Below, one piece after another: positions 34,293-43,534 of a DNA stretch of 64,000 nt; positions within the stretch are counted from its first letter, which is position 1, and each line of letters starts with the position of its first letter. The notes below the pieces were generated by a model. That model had not been told where the DNA came from, did no database searches, and saw only the letters and a list, made by a program, of their open reading frames with translations. The translations under genes and the position numbers were made by a program. Source of the DNA: Halonatronomonas sp964558325 (GTDB lineage Bacteria > Bacillota > Halanaerobiia > Halanaerobiales > Halarsenatibacteraceae); NCBI GenBank assembly GCA_964558325.1, contig CAZLCX010000011.1, forward strand, positions 4,590 through 68,589. Direction: 5' to 3'.

Positions 34293-34700
34293 TTACTCCC
34301 CCTTAGATATAGGTTGACATAATTCAGTGAGAACCCCATTAGAACTTTTGGGATGAACGAAAATTATCCTTTTATTGCCTGCCCCTTTAGTAGGCTCTTC
34401 TCCGATAAATCTAACACCTTCACCATCCATTTCAGTAACTTTTTCATCGATATCATCAACTAAATAGGCAATATGATGAATTCCTTCACCTCTTTTATTC
34501 AAAAATTTAGCAATAGGACTTTCTTGATTTAATGGCTCTAATAATTCAATTTTACTTTCTCCAATTTTCAAGAAAGCAACTTTTACGCCCTGCTCTGCAA
34601 CCTCCTCCTGGCCCTTATACTCTAGACCAAGGGCATCACGATAAAATTCCAGACCAGTTTCTAGATCTTCCACAGCAATACCTATATGATCTATCTTCAT
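34293..34700 (-). CDS. mce: Methylmalonyl-CoA epimerase
   Basis: 135 residues of the vicinal-oxygen-chelate fold: KIDHIGIAVEDLETGLEFY (metal His), KIELLEPL (Glu), GEGIHHIAYLVDDI (His) and LTELCQP (Glu). It interconverts (R)- and (S)-methylmalonyl-CoA. Its ATG overlaps the meaB stop and it sits with both mutase subunits, so the pathway assignment is firm. Confidence 0.94.
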   Translation of the reverse strand: MKIDHIGIAVEDLETGLEFYRDALGLEYKGQEEVAEQGVKVAFLKIGESKIELLEPLNQESPIAKFLNKRGEGIHHIAYLVDDIDEKVTEMDGEGVRFIGEEPTKGAGNKRIIFVHPKSSNGVLTELCQPISKGE

Positions 34701-35656
34701 CTATTAAAATCCTCCTTTCCAAATTCATTAAGCCATTCAGAAACTTTTGTATATGGATCAACTTCTCTGTTTATTACTGCATCTATTGAATCATCAAAAC
34801 TGGATTCCTTTAAAAGGGGATCAATATATTTATTTCTAAGCCCCTCTTCTAATAAATGAATCAGATGATTTTTCATAACCTTCTTTTTATTACTTAATTC
34901 CAGATTAGAGTCATGTAAATATTGCTTATGAGCATCTATATGTTTAATTAAATCATCTAATCCATCCTCTTCAGTGGCAACTGTTTTAATTAAAGGAATC
35001 TTCCAATCAGAATTATCTGACCTGGCTAGATCTATCATCTGTTTTAGAATCAATTCCATTTTATGAGCAGTTGCATGATCAGATTTATTTAAGACAAAGA
35101 GATCTCCAGCTTCCATTAAACCAGCTTTAAAAGATTGAATTTCATCACCGGCCTCAGGAACAGTGACAACCAGTGTGGTATCAGCCAGACTTACAATGTC
35201 AATCTCATTCTGGCCAACTCCTACAGTCTCTATTACTATCCTCTGATAGCCTGCCGCTGACAGAACCAGAACTGTATCAAATATGGCTGGATTTAAGCCT
35301 CCTAAATAGCCTCGGGTAGCCATACTTCTAATAAAAACATCTGGATGGGTGGCAATCTTACCCATTCTAATTCTATCGCCTAAAAGAGCCCCTCCAGAAA
35401 ACTCACTGCTAGGGTCAATAGCAATAACTGCTACCTTTTCCCCGGTCTCAACCCATCTGGCCACAATCTTTTCAACTAGGGTACTCTTCCCGCCGCCTGG
35501 AGGCCCTGTAACTCCAAGCAGATAGGCCAGATCAGTCTTTAGATAAAGCTGTCTTAAAAGCTCAAAAGCATCTTCTCTAGAATTTTCAACCAGACTGATT
35601 GTCTGGGCAACAGTCCTTTCATTGCCGGCAAAAATCTTATCCACATCAATCTTCAT
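34697..35656 (-). CDS. meaB: Methylmalonyl-CoA mutase-associated GTPase MeaB
   Basis: 319 residues. LLGVTGPPGGGKSTLVEKIV (Walker A), IAIDPSSEFSGGALLGDRIRM, FIRSMATRGYLGG, ETVGVGQNEID and FVLNKSDHA (NKxD) are the MeaB/ArgK G-protein motifs. It chaperones B12 loading and protects the mutase. It overlaps its neighbours on both sides (mcmA2 stop, mce start). Confidence 0.95.
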   Translation of the reverse strand: MKIDVDKIFAGNERTVAQTISLVENSREDAFELLRQLYLKTDLAYLLGVTGPPGGGKSTLVEKIVARWVETGEKVAVIAIDPSSEFSGGALLGDRIRMGKIATHPDVFIRSMATRGYLGGLNPAIFDTVLVLSAAGYQRIVIETVGVGQNEIDIVSLADTTLVVTVPEAGDEIQSFKAGLMEAGDLFVLNKSDHATAHKMELILKQMIDLARSDNSDWKIPLIKTVATEEDGLDDLIKHIDAHKQYLHDSNLELSNKKKVMKNHLIHLLEEGLRNKYIDPLLKESSFDDSIDAVINREVDPYTKVSEWLNEFGKEDFNR

Positions 35657-36054
35657 TATGCCACATCTAATTCCTGGTGAATAAACTCAACGATCTCATT
35701 GATTGGGGTACCTGGCTTAAATATACCCTTTATTCCCAGCTTTTTTAATTCAGCATGATCTTCATCTGGAATAATACCGCCTGCAATCACAAGAACATCA
35801 TCTTTACCATTTTCATTTAATTTCTTCATTATTTCTGGGAAAAGATGACTATGGGCTCCTGACAGGATACTTAAGCCTATAACATCCACATCTTCCTGGA
35901 CGGCAGCCCTAACAATCTGTTCAGTGGTCTGTCTTAAACCAGTATAAACAACTTCCATTCCAGCCTCTTTTAGACCTCTGGCTATAACCTTGGCCCCACG
36001 GTCATGACCATCAAGGCCTGGTTTGGCAATCAAAACCTTTATATTCTCACTCAT
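35656..36054 (-). CDS. mcmA2: Methylmalonyl-CoA mutase, small B12-binding subunit
   Basis: About 132 residues with the base-off/His-on cobalamin motif: KPGLDGHDRGAKVIARG (DxHxxG), GLSILSGAHSHLFPEI and VIAGGIIPDED. In this split mutase it pairs with the large subunit encoded just upstream. I use ATG 36054, 6 nt after GGAGGG; a TTG one codon earlier is also possible. Confidence 0.95.
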   Translation of the reverse strand: MSENIKVLIAKPGLDGHDRGAKVIARGLKEAGMEVVYTGLRQTTEQIVRAAVQEDVDVIGLSILSGAHSHLFPEIMKKLNENGKDDVLVIAGGIIPDEDHAELKKLGIKGIFKPGTPINEIVEFIHQELDVA

Positions 36055-36085
36055 CAATATCCCTCCTGCTTACTTATCAAAACCA

Positions 36086-37744
36086 TTAAAATATCTTTGC
36101 CTCATACTCACCAAATTCTTCTCTTAAGACACCACAAATCTCTCCTATACTTACATAATCTCTAACAGCATCTAAGATAGGATACATTAAATTTTCATCA
36201 TTAATGGCAGCTTCTCTAATCTCATTTAGATGTTTTTCAGTTTCAGAGGAATCCCTTTGAGACCTAATCTTATTTAACTGCTCACATTGATCTTTTTCTA
36301 AACCAGGGTCAACTTTTAAGATATCGCCAATCTCTTTAACGTCTTCTTTATATTTATTAACCCCAACCACTACTTTTTTCTCGTTTTCAATTGCCTTCTG
36401 CTCCTGATAGGCAGATTCCTGAATCTCTCTCTGAACATAACCTGCTTTAATAGCCTCGGCCATTCCACCTAAATCTTCAATCTCATCTAAATATTCCCTG
36501 GCCTCACTGACTAACTTATCAGTCATACTTTCAATATAATAAGAGCCTGCTAAAGGATCTATAGTATCTGCCACTCCGCTCTCTTCAGCAATTATCTGCT
36601 GGGTCCTTAAAGCAATCTTAGCAGCCTCTTCAGTTGGCAGTCCTAAAGCCTCATCAAATGAATTGGTATGGAGAGACTGGGTTCCTCCTAAAACAGCTGC
36701 TAAAGCCTGGAGCGCAACTCTAATAATATTATTCTGGGGTTGTTGAGCAGTCAATGCCGCCCCGGCAGTCTGAGTATGGAAACGGAGCATACAGGATTTA
36801 GCTTTTTCAGCCCCAAACTTCTCCTTCATAATCTCTGCCCAGAGTCTTCTGGCTGCTCTAAACTTGGCAACTTCTTCTAAAAAGTCCATCTGGCCATTAA
36901 AGAAGAAAGACAGCCTTGGCGCAAAACTATCAACATCCATGCCAATACTTAAGGCCGATTCTACATATTCAATCCCATCTGCAATAGTAAAGGCTAACTC
37001 CTGAACAGCATCAGAACCAGCTTCTCTAATATGATAACCACTAATGCTAATCGTATTCCAGCTTGGAAGCTCTTTAGAACAGTATTCAAAGATATCTGTT
37101 ATCAGTCTTAAAGAAGGCTCAGGAGGAAAAATATATGTCCCCCGGGCGATATATTCCTTTAAAATATCATTCTGAATAGTTCCAGATAATTTCTCCTTTT
37201 CAACCCCCTGTTTTTCAGCAACTGCAATATACATCGCCAGTAAAACTGAGGCCGGGGCATTAATAGTCATTGAGGTACTTACTTTATCTAAAGGAATTTG
37301 ATCAAAAAGAGTTTCCATATCAGCCAGAGTATCAATAGCTACCCCGACTCTTCCGACCTCTCCCTTTGACATTTCATGATCTGAATCATACCCGATCTGG
37401 GTCGGCAGGTCAAAGGCAACACTTAAACCTGTCTGACCGTGATCCAGTAAATATCTAAACCGCTCGTTTGTTTCTTTGGCAGTCCCAAACCCGGCATACT
37501 GGCGCATAGTCCAGAGACGGCTCCGATACATCGTTGGATATACACCCCTGGTATAGGGGAACTGACCAGGAAAGTTTATCTCATCAAGGTAATCTATCTC
37601 TTCTAAATCTAAAGGCGTATATAAGGCCTTTACAGGCCTATTAGAGCCTGTTGTAAACTCATCTTTTCTTTCCCCATAATTATTCACAGTCTTATCTAAT
37701 TTACTTTCTTTCCATTCCTGATAACCTTTTTCTAAATCAGCCAT
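36086..37744 (-). CDS. mcmA1: Methylmalonyl-CoA mutase, large catalytic subunit
   Basis: 552 residues of the TIM-barrel domain only; the B12 domain is a separate gene. Key phrases: FPYTRGVYPTMYRSRLWTMRQYAGFGTA, GLSVAFDLPTQIGYDSDH, SISGYHIREAGSDAVQELAFTIA (split: NTISISGYHIREAG) and LHTNSFDEALGLPTEEAA. It interconverts succinyl-CoA and methylmalonyl-CoA. Coming after korC and before gdhA, it likely runs toward methylmalonyl-CoA and propionate. A methylmalonyl-CoA decarboxylase is not in the window. Confidence 0.95.
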   Translation of the reverse strand: MADLEKGYQEWKESKLDKTVNNYGERKDEFTTGSNRPVKALYTPLDLEEIDYLDEINFPGQFPYTRGVYPTMYRSRLWTMRQYAGFGTAKETNERFRYLLDHGQTGLSVAFDLPTQIGYDSDHEMSKGEVGRVGVAIDTLADMETLFDQIPLDKVSTSMTINAPASVLLAMYIAVAEKQGVEKEKLSGTIQNDILKEYIARGTYIFPPEPSLRLITDIFEYCSKELPSWNTISISGYHIREAGSDAVQELAFTIADGIEYVESALSIGMDVDSFAPRLSFFFNGQMDFLEEVAKFRAARRLWAEIMKEKFGAEKAKSCMLRFHTQTAGAALTAQQPQNNIIRVALQALAAVLGGTQSLHTNSFDEALGLPTEEAAKIALRTQQIIAEESGVADTIDPLAGSYYIESMTDKLVSEAREYLDEIEDLGGMAEAIKAGYVQREIQESAYQEQKAIENEKKVVVGVNKYKEDVKEIGDILKVDPGLEKDQCEQLNKIRSQRDSSETEKHLNEIREAAINDENLMYPILDAVRDYVSIGEICGVLREEFGEYEAKIF

Positions 37745-37780
37745 TTTTCTACCTCCTCGTAATCCACAAACTTCAGCAAA

Positions 37781-38332
37781 TTAAGATTTTATTTCTGAAA
37801 TGAGTTTCCTGCCTGCATTAAATGCTTCCTTATTTTTCTCCTCGGTGCCGGCAGGTACTCTTTCATTAATTGTATTAAGAATATCTTCAACTGAAAGATC
37901 AGAAATAAAATGACTGGCTGCCCCTAAAGCAACCATATTGGCAGTAAGTTTTAAGCCTATTTCATCTATAGCAGTATTAATTATTGGAATTGAGTAGAAA
38001 CTAATATTCTTACCTGGATTATACTCAAAATCTATATAATCAGAATCAGCAATTACCACTGCATTATCTTTTATATCATCTCCATACTTTTCTAAAGCTT
38101 CAGTTGTCAGGGCAACTAATAAATCAGCCTCAATCACCTTGGGATAATCTATCGGCTTTCTGCTAAATACAACCTCGGCCCTGCTGGCACCTCCCCTTGA
38201 TTCCGGGCCATAAGATTGGGTCTGGACAACATTTAACTTATCATTATCTAAAGTTGATTCAGCCAGAATTATACCTGCCAGGATCATTCCCTGGCCTCCA
38301 GCTCCGCTTAATCTTACTTCATATCTACTCAT
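37781..38332 (-). CDS. korC: 2-oxoglutarate (2-oxoacid):ferredoxin oxidoreductase, gamma subunit
   Basis: About 183 residues: YEVRLSGAGGQGMILAGIILAES, QTQSYGPESRGGASRAEVVFS and VALTTEALEKY are typical of KorC/VorC-type gamma subunits. I use ATG 38332 (AGGTG 6 nt upstream), which lies inside the end of korB. It is the fourth subunit of the korDABC complex. Confidence 0.92.
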   Translation of the reverse strand: MSRYEVRLSGAGGQGMILAGIILAESTLDNDKLNVVQTQSYGPESRGGASRAEVVFSRKPIDYPKVIEADLLVALTTEALEKYGDDIKDNAVVIADSDYIDFEYNPGKNISFYSIPIINTAIDEIGLKLTANMVALGAASHFISDLSVEDILNTINERVPAGTEEKNKEAFNAGRKLISEIKS

Positions 38333-39152
38333 TGGATTCACCTGCCATAACTTCATTAATTACATTTTGATATTTATCAGTATATTCTTCTTTAACAACC
38401 TGATGTAAAATACCAGTAGAAATTAGGTCTTCCCTTTCCTCTGGTTCCATCTTTTCATATTTTTTCTCTGGAACTAGATGTTCGTCCTGCCATTTCAACA
38501 TATCTCTGGCTCCACCAATCATATTCCTCTTCCCATAATTAACTGGACACTGAGTTATTGTTTCAATAAATGTAAAGCCCTTATGGAGTAAACCTTCTTT
38601 AATTATTTTAATCATCTTTCGAGGTTGATAGGAAGCTCCCCTTCCAACAAAAGTAGCCCCAGAGGTTTTTGTCAACTCGCATAGATCAAAATTTTGATCT
38701 ATATTACCATAGGGCGAAGTTGTGGCTGTATCACCGGTTGGTGTCATCGGTGAGAACTGACCACCAGTCATGCCATATATATTATTATTAAATAGAATTA
38801 CTGTAAGATCTATATTTCTTCTGCAGCCGTGGATTAAATGGTTTCCACCAATTGCAGCACCATCACCGTCTCCAGTCATAACAATTACATTCAGTTCCGG
38901 GTTGGCCATTTTAACACCGGTAGCAAAGGTAATAGCCCGGCCGTGGGTGACGTGTAGAGTATCAAAATTGAGATAACCAGAAGCCCTGCCAGAACAACCT
39001 ATTCCTGAAATTACAACTGTTTTATCCTGATCTAAACCTGCTTGATCAAAGGCTCTAACAAAGCTGCCTAAAACTGTTCCATGTCCACAACCTGGACACC
39101 AGATATGGGGCAATTTATCCTGTCTCATATATTTATCTATATTTACATCCAT
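38325..39152 (-). CDS. korB: 2-oxoglutarate:ferredoxin oxidoreductase, beta (TPP) subunit
   Basis: 275 residues with the TPP/Fe-S signature: HIWCPGCGHGTVLGSF and ISGIGCSGRASGYLNFDTLH give the cluster Cys residues, and VMTGDGDGAAIGGNHLIH with NNNIYGMTGGQFSPMTPTG the TPP motif. It makes succinyl-CoA and reduced ferredoxin from 2-oxoglutarate. It follows korA with 1 bp between. Confidence 0.94.
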   Translation of the reverse strand: MDVNIDKYMRQDKLPHIWCPGCGHGTVLGSFVRAFDQAGLDQDKTVVISGIGCSGRASGYLNFDTLHVTHGRAITFATGVKMANPELNVIVMTGDGDGAAIGGNHLIHGCRRNIDLTVILFNNNIYGMTGGQFSPMTPTGDTATTSPYGNIDQNFDLCELTKTSGATFVGRGASYQPRKMIKIIKEGLLHKGFTFIETITQCPVNYGKRNMIGGARDMLKWQDEHLVPEKKYEKMEPEEREDLISTGILHQVVKEEYTDKYQNVINEVMAGESNE

Positions 39153-39153
39153 C

Positions 39154-40293
39154 TTAAAGTGCCTCCTTTATTTCCTTAACTACATCTGCTGGAGTTATTA
39201 AAGTCCCATCATAACGATTTATACCTGTAACTTCAGCTTTACCAGCTGCAGCTCTCTCCACTTCGCCAATTAACTGGCCCATATTTAATTCAGGAACAAT
39301 AATCCTGTCAACTTTTTCAGCTAATTCTCTAACATATTCTTCGGCAAAGGGCCAGATTGTCTTTAATTTTACCCAGCCTGCTTTAATTCCCTCTGCTCTT
39401 ACCTGGTCAACAGCAGTAATCGCAGAACGGACAGTTGAACCATATGCCAGAACAGCAATTTTTTCATCTCCATTTAAGTCTTCTTCCAGATGAATAATGT
39501 CATCTAAATTATTGTTAATTTTACCCATCAATCGATCCATTAATTTACGGGCATCTTCTGTTTTACCCCTGGGAAAACCAGTTTTATCATGGAATAGGCC
39601 AGTTGAATGATATTTAAAGCCTGTCCCATAATCAGGCATTGGAGGAACCATATCCTCTGTCTCCTCATAGGGATAAAAATTATCTTTATCCTCTAAATTA
39701 GGTTTCTTTCTATTGACAATTTCCAGCTCATCGGCCGGGGGAATAGTAATCTTTTCCCGCATATGACCAACAATCTCATCTAAAAGTAGAATAACCGGTA
39801 TTCTATATTTTTCAGCCAGATTAAAGGCAGTCACAGTTAAGTCAAAGGTTTCAGCCACCGATGAAGGTGATAGGGCAATTATTGGATGATCTCCATGGGT
39901 ACCCCATTTAGCCTGCATAATATCTCCCTGAGATGGAGAGGTTGGCAGACCTGTAGAGGGGCCAACTCTTTGCACATTAACAACAACACAGGGAGCTTCA
40001 ACCATTACTGCAAAACCTAGATTTTCCTGCTTCAAAGAAAAGCCTGGGCCACTGGTTGCTGTAATCGCTTTAGCACCAGCCAGTGAAGCGCCAACAATAC
40101 AACCCATTCCACCTATTTCGTCTTCCATCTGAATAAACTTGCCGCCTTTTTCAGGTAATCTCTCTGAAAAACCTTCAGCAATTTCAGAGGCAGGGGTTAT
40201 GGGATAACCGGCAAAAAAATCAGCACCTGCCGCCATTCCACCTTCTACCACAGCTTCATCTCCCTGAAGTAATAATGTTTTAGCTTTACTCAT
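39154..40293 (-). CDS. korA: 2-oxoglutarate:ferredoxin oxidoreductase, alpha subunit
   Basis: About 379 residues. LLQGDEAVVEGGMAAGADFFAGYPITPASEI, QMEDEIGGMGCIVGASLAGAKAITATSGPGFSLKQE (read as QMEDEIGG and ATSGPGFSLKQE) and NVQRVGPSTGLPTSPSQGD are typical of KorA. The neighbouring mutase and GDH favour 2-oxoglutarate over other 2-oxoacids; branched-chain substrates remain possible. Its start overlaps the korD stop. Confidence 0.93.
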   Translation of the reverse strand: MSKAKTLLLQGDEAVVEGGMAAGADFFAGYPITPASEIAEGFSERLPEKGGKFIQMEDEIGGMGCIVGASLAGAKAITATSGPGFSLKQENLGFAVMVEAPCVVVNVQRVGPSTGLPTSPSQGDIMQAKWGTHGDHPIIALSPSSVAETFDLTVTAFNLAEKYRIPVILLLDEIVGHMREKITIPPADELEIVNRKKPNLEDKDNFYPYEETEDMVPPMPDYGTGFKYHSTGLFHDKTGFPRGKTEDARKLMDRLMGKINNNLDDIIHLEEDLNGDEKIAVLAYGSTVRSAITAVDQVRAEGIKAGWVKLKTIWPFAEEYVRELAEKVDRIIVPELNMGQLIGEVERAAAGKAEVTGINRYDGTLITPADVVKEIKEAL

Positions 40294-40489
40294 CATCTTC
40301 CACCACCTTTAACACAAAGTCAGGACAACTTAACTCACAATTTTTACAACCAATACAGTTTTCTAAGTGAGCTATTTCAATTCCATTATTTCCTAATTCT
40401 AAAACCTCAACCGGGCAGACCTCTATACAAATTCCACATACCTTACACCAATCAGGTCTATCAATTTTTACTTTTCCCTTGCGGGCCAC
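40286..40489 (-). CDS. korD: Ferredoxin-like delta subunit of 2-oxoglutarate oxidoreductase
   Basis: 67 residues with two [4Fe-4S] motifs: CKVCGICIEVCP and CIGCKNCELSCP. It carries electrons within the Kor complex. The start is GTG 40489 with AAGGAGC 9 nt upstream. It is the first gene of a nine-gene unit (korDABC, mcmA1A2, meaB, mce, gdhA). Two direct repeats at 40589-40619 lie upstream. Confidence 0.93.
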   Translation of the reverse strand: MARKGKVKIDRPDWCKVCGICIEVCPVEVLELGNNGIEIAHLENCIGCKNCELSCPDFVLKVVEDDE

Positions 40490-40588
40490 CGAAATCAGCT
40501 CCTTCTTTTAAAATCCTATGTTAAGTTTATAATATTCTCCAATCGATTATTAAACTATATTCCACAATCATATCTAAACCCCTTCAGG

Positions 40589-40619
40589 ACTATCTTGTTT
40601 TTAACTTAACTATCTTGTT
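40589..40619 (-). promoter_or_regulatory. Pair of 11-bp direct repeats upstream of korD (candidate AraC-family sites)
   Basis: ACTATCTTGTT occurs twice, at 40589-40599 and 40609-40619 (AACAAGATAGT on the minus strand), exactly 20 bp or about two helical turns apart. AraC-type activators bind such direct repeats, and the araC-like gene lies immediately upstream. The link is inference. Confidence 0.55.
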
Positions 40620-40630
40620 ATCGTTAATAT

Positions 40631-41791
40631 TTAATTGCTATTCCTGTACTCAGATGGAGAGATATTAAATTTTTCTTTAAATGCTCTGGCAAAATAATTA
40701 GGATCATTAAACCCCACTTTATAAGCAATCTCAGATATATTCTCTTTTTTATTCTCCAGTAATAGCTGACTGGCTCGATTCAACCGATACTGACTCAAAT
40801 AACTGGAAAAATTCTCACCAATCTCATTGCTAAAAAGATGACTGAAATAATACTTTGAGAGCCCCACCTTTTTTGAAATCTCTGCCAGGGAAATATCCTC
40901 CTGATAATTCTGTCTGATATAATCAAGGGCAGCTTGAATTTCTTCCCTGAGAGAGGGATAAGCCAGTTGTTCTTTAAAGGTCTGAAAAATCCAGAGCCAG
41001 AATTCATCAATAATCTCATCAACCTTTTTTGCATCTAAAGAATTAATTAAAGAATTTAATTCAACTGGTTCATTTATATTTTTTTCATCAAGATTAATCC
41101 CTTTTTTAATTTCTGATTTAATCCTTTTTAACAAATTATAAATTCTAATCTTAATTTCTGCCGGCCAGCATTCCTGATAAATATCTTCTTTAAGCTCAAA
41201 AAATTCATTTTTAGCCTGCTGATAATTATTTGACCTGATTAAAGATAGAATAAGCCTTTCTTTTTCATTAGTAAACAAAGATCTTGTAATTCTTTCAGTT
41301 ATAATTGATCGGTAACTGGCCGCCTTAAAAGAAAAAAACCTGGCATAATCTATAGCCTGGACAGCTTCCTGATAGGATATTGAAAGCCCCTCAATTGTTT
41401 CATAATCCTGGCCGAGTCCGAATATAATTTCAATATCATTAAACTCATTATCTAACTCTAGCTCTTTTATTAATCTCTCCCCGGCAATCACTTTATGATC
41501 AAAAAATATAGCCAGTCTAAAGTTATCAATTGAAATCATAATATAATTTGAAATCAACTGATTAAATCTCTTCTTAAGTTTACTTTTCCAGCGTCGCAAA
41601 TATTCCTCCCGGCCAATTGCCGATAATGAATTTAAAGAACCCTGATCCTTTAATTCAATAAGTAATACCTGACTCTCGTCAAGCTTTAATTCCTTGATAT
41701 GATCAAGATTAAAAGAAGAAAGCCTTTGATTATCAGTAAAAATAATCTCTTCAATAATATTTAACTGTCTCCCAGCAAAATCATTAACCAT
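40631..41791 (-). CDS. AraC-family transcriptional regulator
   Basis: About 386 residues. The C-terminal ~100 residues hold two helix-turn-helix motifs: EDISLAEISKKVGLSKYYFSHLFSNEIGENFSSYL (read as SLAEISKKVGLSKYYFSHLF) and ISEIAYKVGFNDPNYFARAFKEKFNISPSEYR. The ~280-residue N-terminal part is not a cupin. It resembles the degenerate GGDEF-like region of some AraC regulators, and the ligand is unknown. I start at ATG 41791, 8 nt after GGAGG. It sits between pruA and the korD unit and probably controls proline/glutamate breakdown. Confidence 0.85.
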   Translation of the reverse strand: MVNDFAGRQLNIIEEIIFTDNQRLSSFNLDHIKELKLDESQVLLIELKDQGSLNSLSAIGREEYLRRWKSKLKKRFNQLISNYIMISIDNFRLAIFFDHKVIAGERLIKELELDNEFNDIEIIFGLGQDYETIEGLSISYQEAVQAIDYARFFSFKAASYRSIITERITRSLFTNEKERLILSLIRSNNYQQAKNEFFELKEDIYQECWPAEIKIRIYNLLKRIKSEIKKGINLDEKNINEPVELNSLINSLDAKKVDEIIDEFWLWIFQTFKEQLAYPSLREEIQAALDYIRQNYQEDISLAEISKKVGLSKYYFSHLFSNEIGENFSSYLSQYRLNRASQLLLENKKENISEIAYKVGFNDPNYFARAFKEKFNISPSEYRNSN

Positions 41792-41856
41792 TATCAGGTC
41801 CTCCACTCTTAATGGTAATACAGGCCGACCAAAACTGGCCGGCCCATTAATAATCT

Positions 41857-43488
41857 TTATTTATCTTCCATAAATGGATATCTATAATCTCTAGGTGGTA
41901 CTAAGTTCTCTTTAATAGTCCTTGGCGATATCCAGCGATATAAATTCAATTTACTCCCGGCTTTATCATTGGTACCAGAAGCCCTGGCTCCACCAAATGG
42001 CTGTTTTCCAACTACTGCTCCAGTCGGTTTATCATTAATATAAAAATTACCGGCAGCCTGAACTAAAATTTCTCTGGCCTTAACAGTAGCCTCCCTATCT
42101 TTACTAAATACAGCCCCGGTCAGGCCATAAGGCGAAGTATTATCACATAATCTTAATGTTTCCTCATATTTTTCAGAATCATAAAGGTAAATAGTTAAAA
42201 CAGGCCCAAAGATCTCTTCTTCCATTGATTTATAATCAGGCTCTTCAGCTAAAACTATTGTCGGATCTATATAAAACCCATTGGAATCATCATAATCCCC
42301 ACCGGCCAGGATCTTAGCCTGACTGGATTCCCTGGCATGATCAATATATTCAGTAATATCCTTAAAGGCAGTATGGTCAATCACAGCATTTATGAAATTA
42401 GTAAAATCTTCAACTGGACCAACCTTTAAATCTTCAACCTGCTGGATTAAATCCTCTGAAATCTGATCCCAGAGCTCATTGGGTATATAGGCCCTTGAAG
42501 CTGCTGAACATTTCTGACCCTGATACTCGAAGGCACCTCTAACTAAAGCAGTAATTAAAGCTTCAGGCTCAGCAGATTTGTGGGCAAAGACAAAGTCCTT
42601 ACCTCCGGTTTCGCCAACTATTCTCGGATAACTATTATAATTCTTAATATTCTTACCGACTTCCTCCCACATATACTGGAAAGTAGCAGTTGAACCGGTA
42701 AAATGAATTCCGGCCAAGCGGGAATCAGAAATCACTTCAGGCCCGATCTCCCTACCTGAACCAGGAATAAAGTTAATTACTCCAGCTGGCAGGCCTGCCT
42801 CTTCTAAAAGTTTAAATACTAAATAATTAGAATAGACTGCTGTTGATGCCGGCTTCCAGATTACAGTATTGCCACAGACAGCAGGTGCCGATGGCAGATT
42901 ACCACCAATAGATGTAAAGTTAAATGGTGGAACAGCAAAGACAAAACCCTCTAGAGGTCTGTATTCCATCTTATTTAGTTCAGTCGCTGATGAAGCTGGC
43001 TGATCCTGATAGATCTGACTTAAATAATAATTATTAAACCGGAAAAAATCAATCAATTCACAGGCTGCATCTATCTCAGCCTGGAAGATATTTTTGCTCT
43101 GACTTAACATCGTGGCAGCATTAATCTTTGCCCTCCAGGGTCCTGCCAGCAAAGCCGCAGCCCTGTCAAAGATAGCAACTCTATCTTCCCAATCCATCCT
43201 GGCCCATTTTGCTCTGGCCTCCTGGGAATTTTCAATCGCCTGCTGAACAAGCTCCGGATTAGCCTTATGATACTGGCCTAAAACAGTACTGTGATCATGG
43301 GGACACTTAATCTCAGCAGTATTATCGGTTTTAAACTCTTTTCCCCCAATTACAACAGGTATATCTAAGAACTCTTCTTTCATTTTCTTAAGCTGCCGTT
43401 TTACTTCTTTCCTCTCTCTACTTCCAGGTCTATAATCATATACCGGTTCATTTTCAGGTCTCTCCAGATCAAAAATTCTATTGCTCAT
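41857..43488 (-). CDS. pruA: L-glutamate gamma-semialdehyde (P5C) dehydrogenase
   Basis: About 543 residues of the aldehyde dehydrogenase fold, in the long PruA/RocA subgroup. FVFAVPPFNFTSIGGNLP, GVINFIPGSGREIGP, the general base Glu in RIVGETGGKDF and the catalytic Cys in YQGQKCSAASRAY are visible. It oxidises glutamate semialdehyde (from P5C) to glutamate with NAD(P)+. It follows the dehydrogenase complex genes. I prefer ATG 43488 among two adjacent ATGs behind AGGGGTGG. Confidence 0.94.
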   Translation of the reverse strand: MSNRIFDLERPENEPVYDYRPGSRERKEVKRQLKKMKEEFLDIPVVIGGKEFKTDNTAEIKCPHDHSTVLGQYHKANPELVQQAIENSQEARAKWARMDWEDRVAIFDRAAALLAGPWRAKINAATMLSQSKNIFQAEIDAACELIDFFRFNNYYLSQIYQDQPASSATELNKMEYRPLEGFVFAVPPFNFTSIGGNLPSAPAVCGNTVIWKPASTAVYSNYLVFKLLEEAGLPAGVINFIPGSGREIGPEVISDSRLAGIHFTGSTATFQYMWEEVGKNIKNYNSYPRIVGETGGKDFVFAHKSAEPEALITALVRGAFEYQGQKCSAASRAYIPNELWDQISEDLIQQVEDLKVGPVEDFTNFINAVIDHTAFKDITEYIDHARESSQAKILAGGDYDDSNGFYIDPTIVLAEEPDYKSMEEEIFGPVLTIYLYDSEKYEETLRLCDNTSPYGLTGAVFSKDREATVKAREILVQAAGNFYINDKPTGAVVGKQPFGGARASGTNDKAGSKLNLYRWISPRTIKENLVPPRDYRYPFMEDK

Positions 43489-43534
43489 CATTTCCACCCC
43501 TTTGAATATAATTAATAGTTAAACTCCTTAATAA

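Noticed and set aside
37745..37780. Cobalamin riboswitch upstream of mcmA1 or nrdJ
   Set aside because: The mcmA1 spacer is only 36 bp, and the nrdJ upstream region is short, AT-rich and lacks a B12-box-like sequence.
41821..41856. Terminator between pruA and the AraC-type gene
   Set aside because: A GGCCG/CGGCC hairpin is present but no T run follows on the minus strand, so I do not list it as a terminator.
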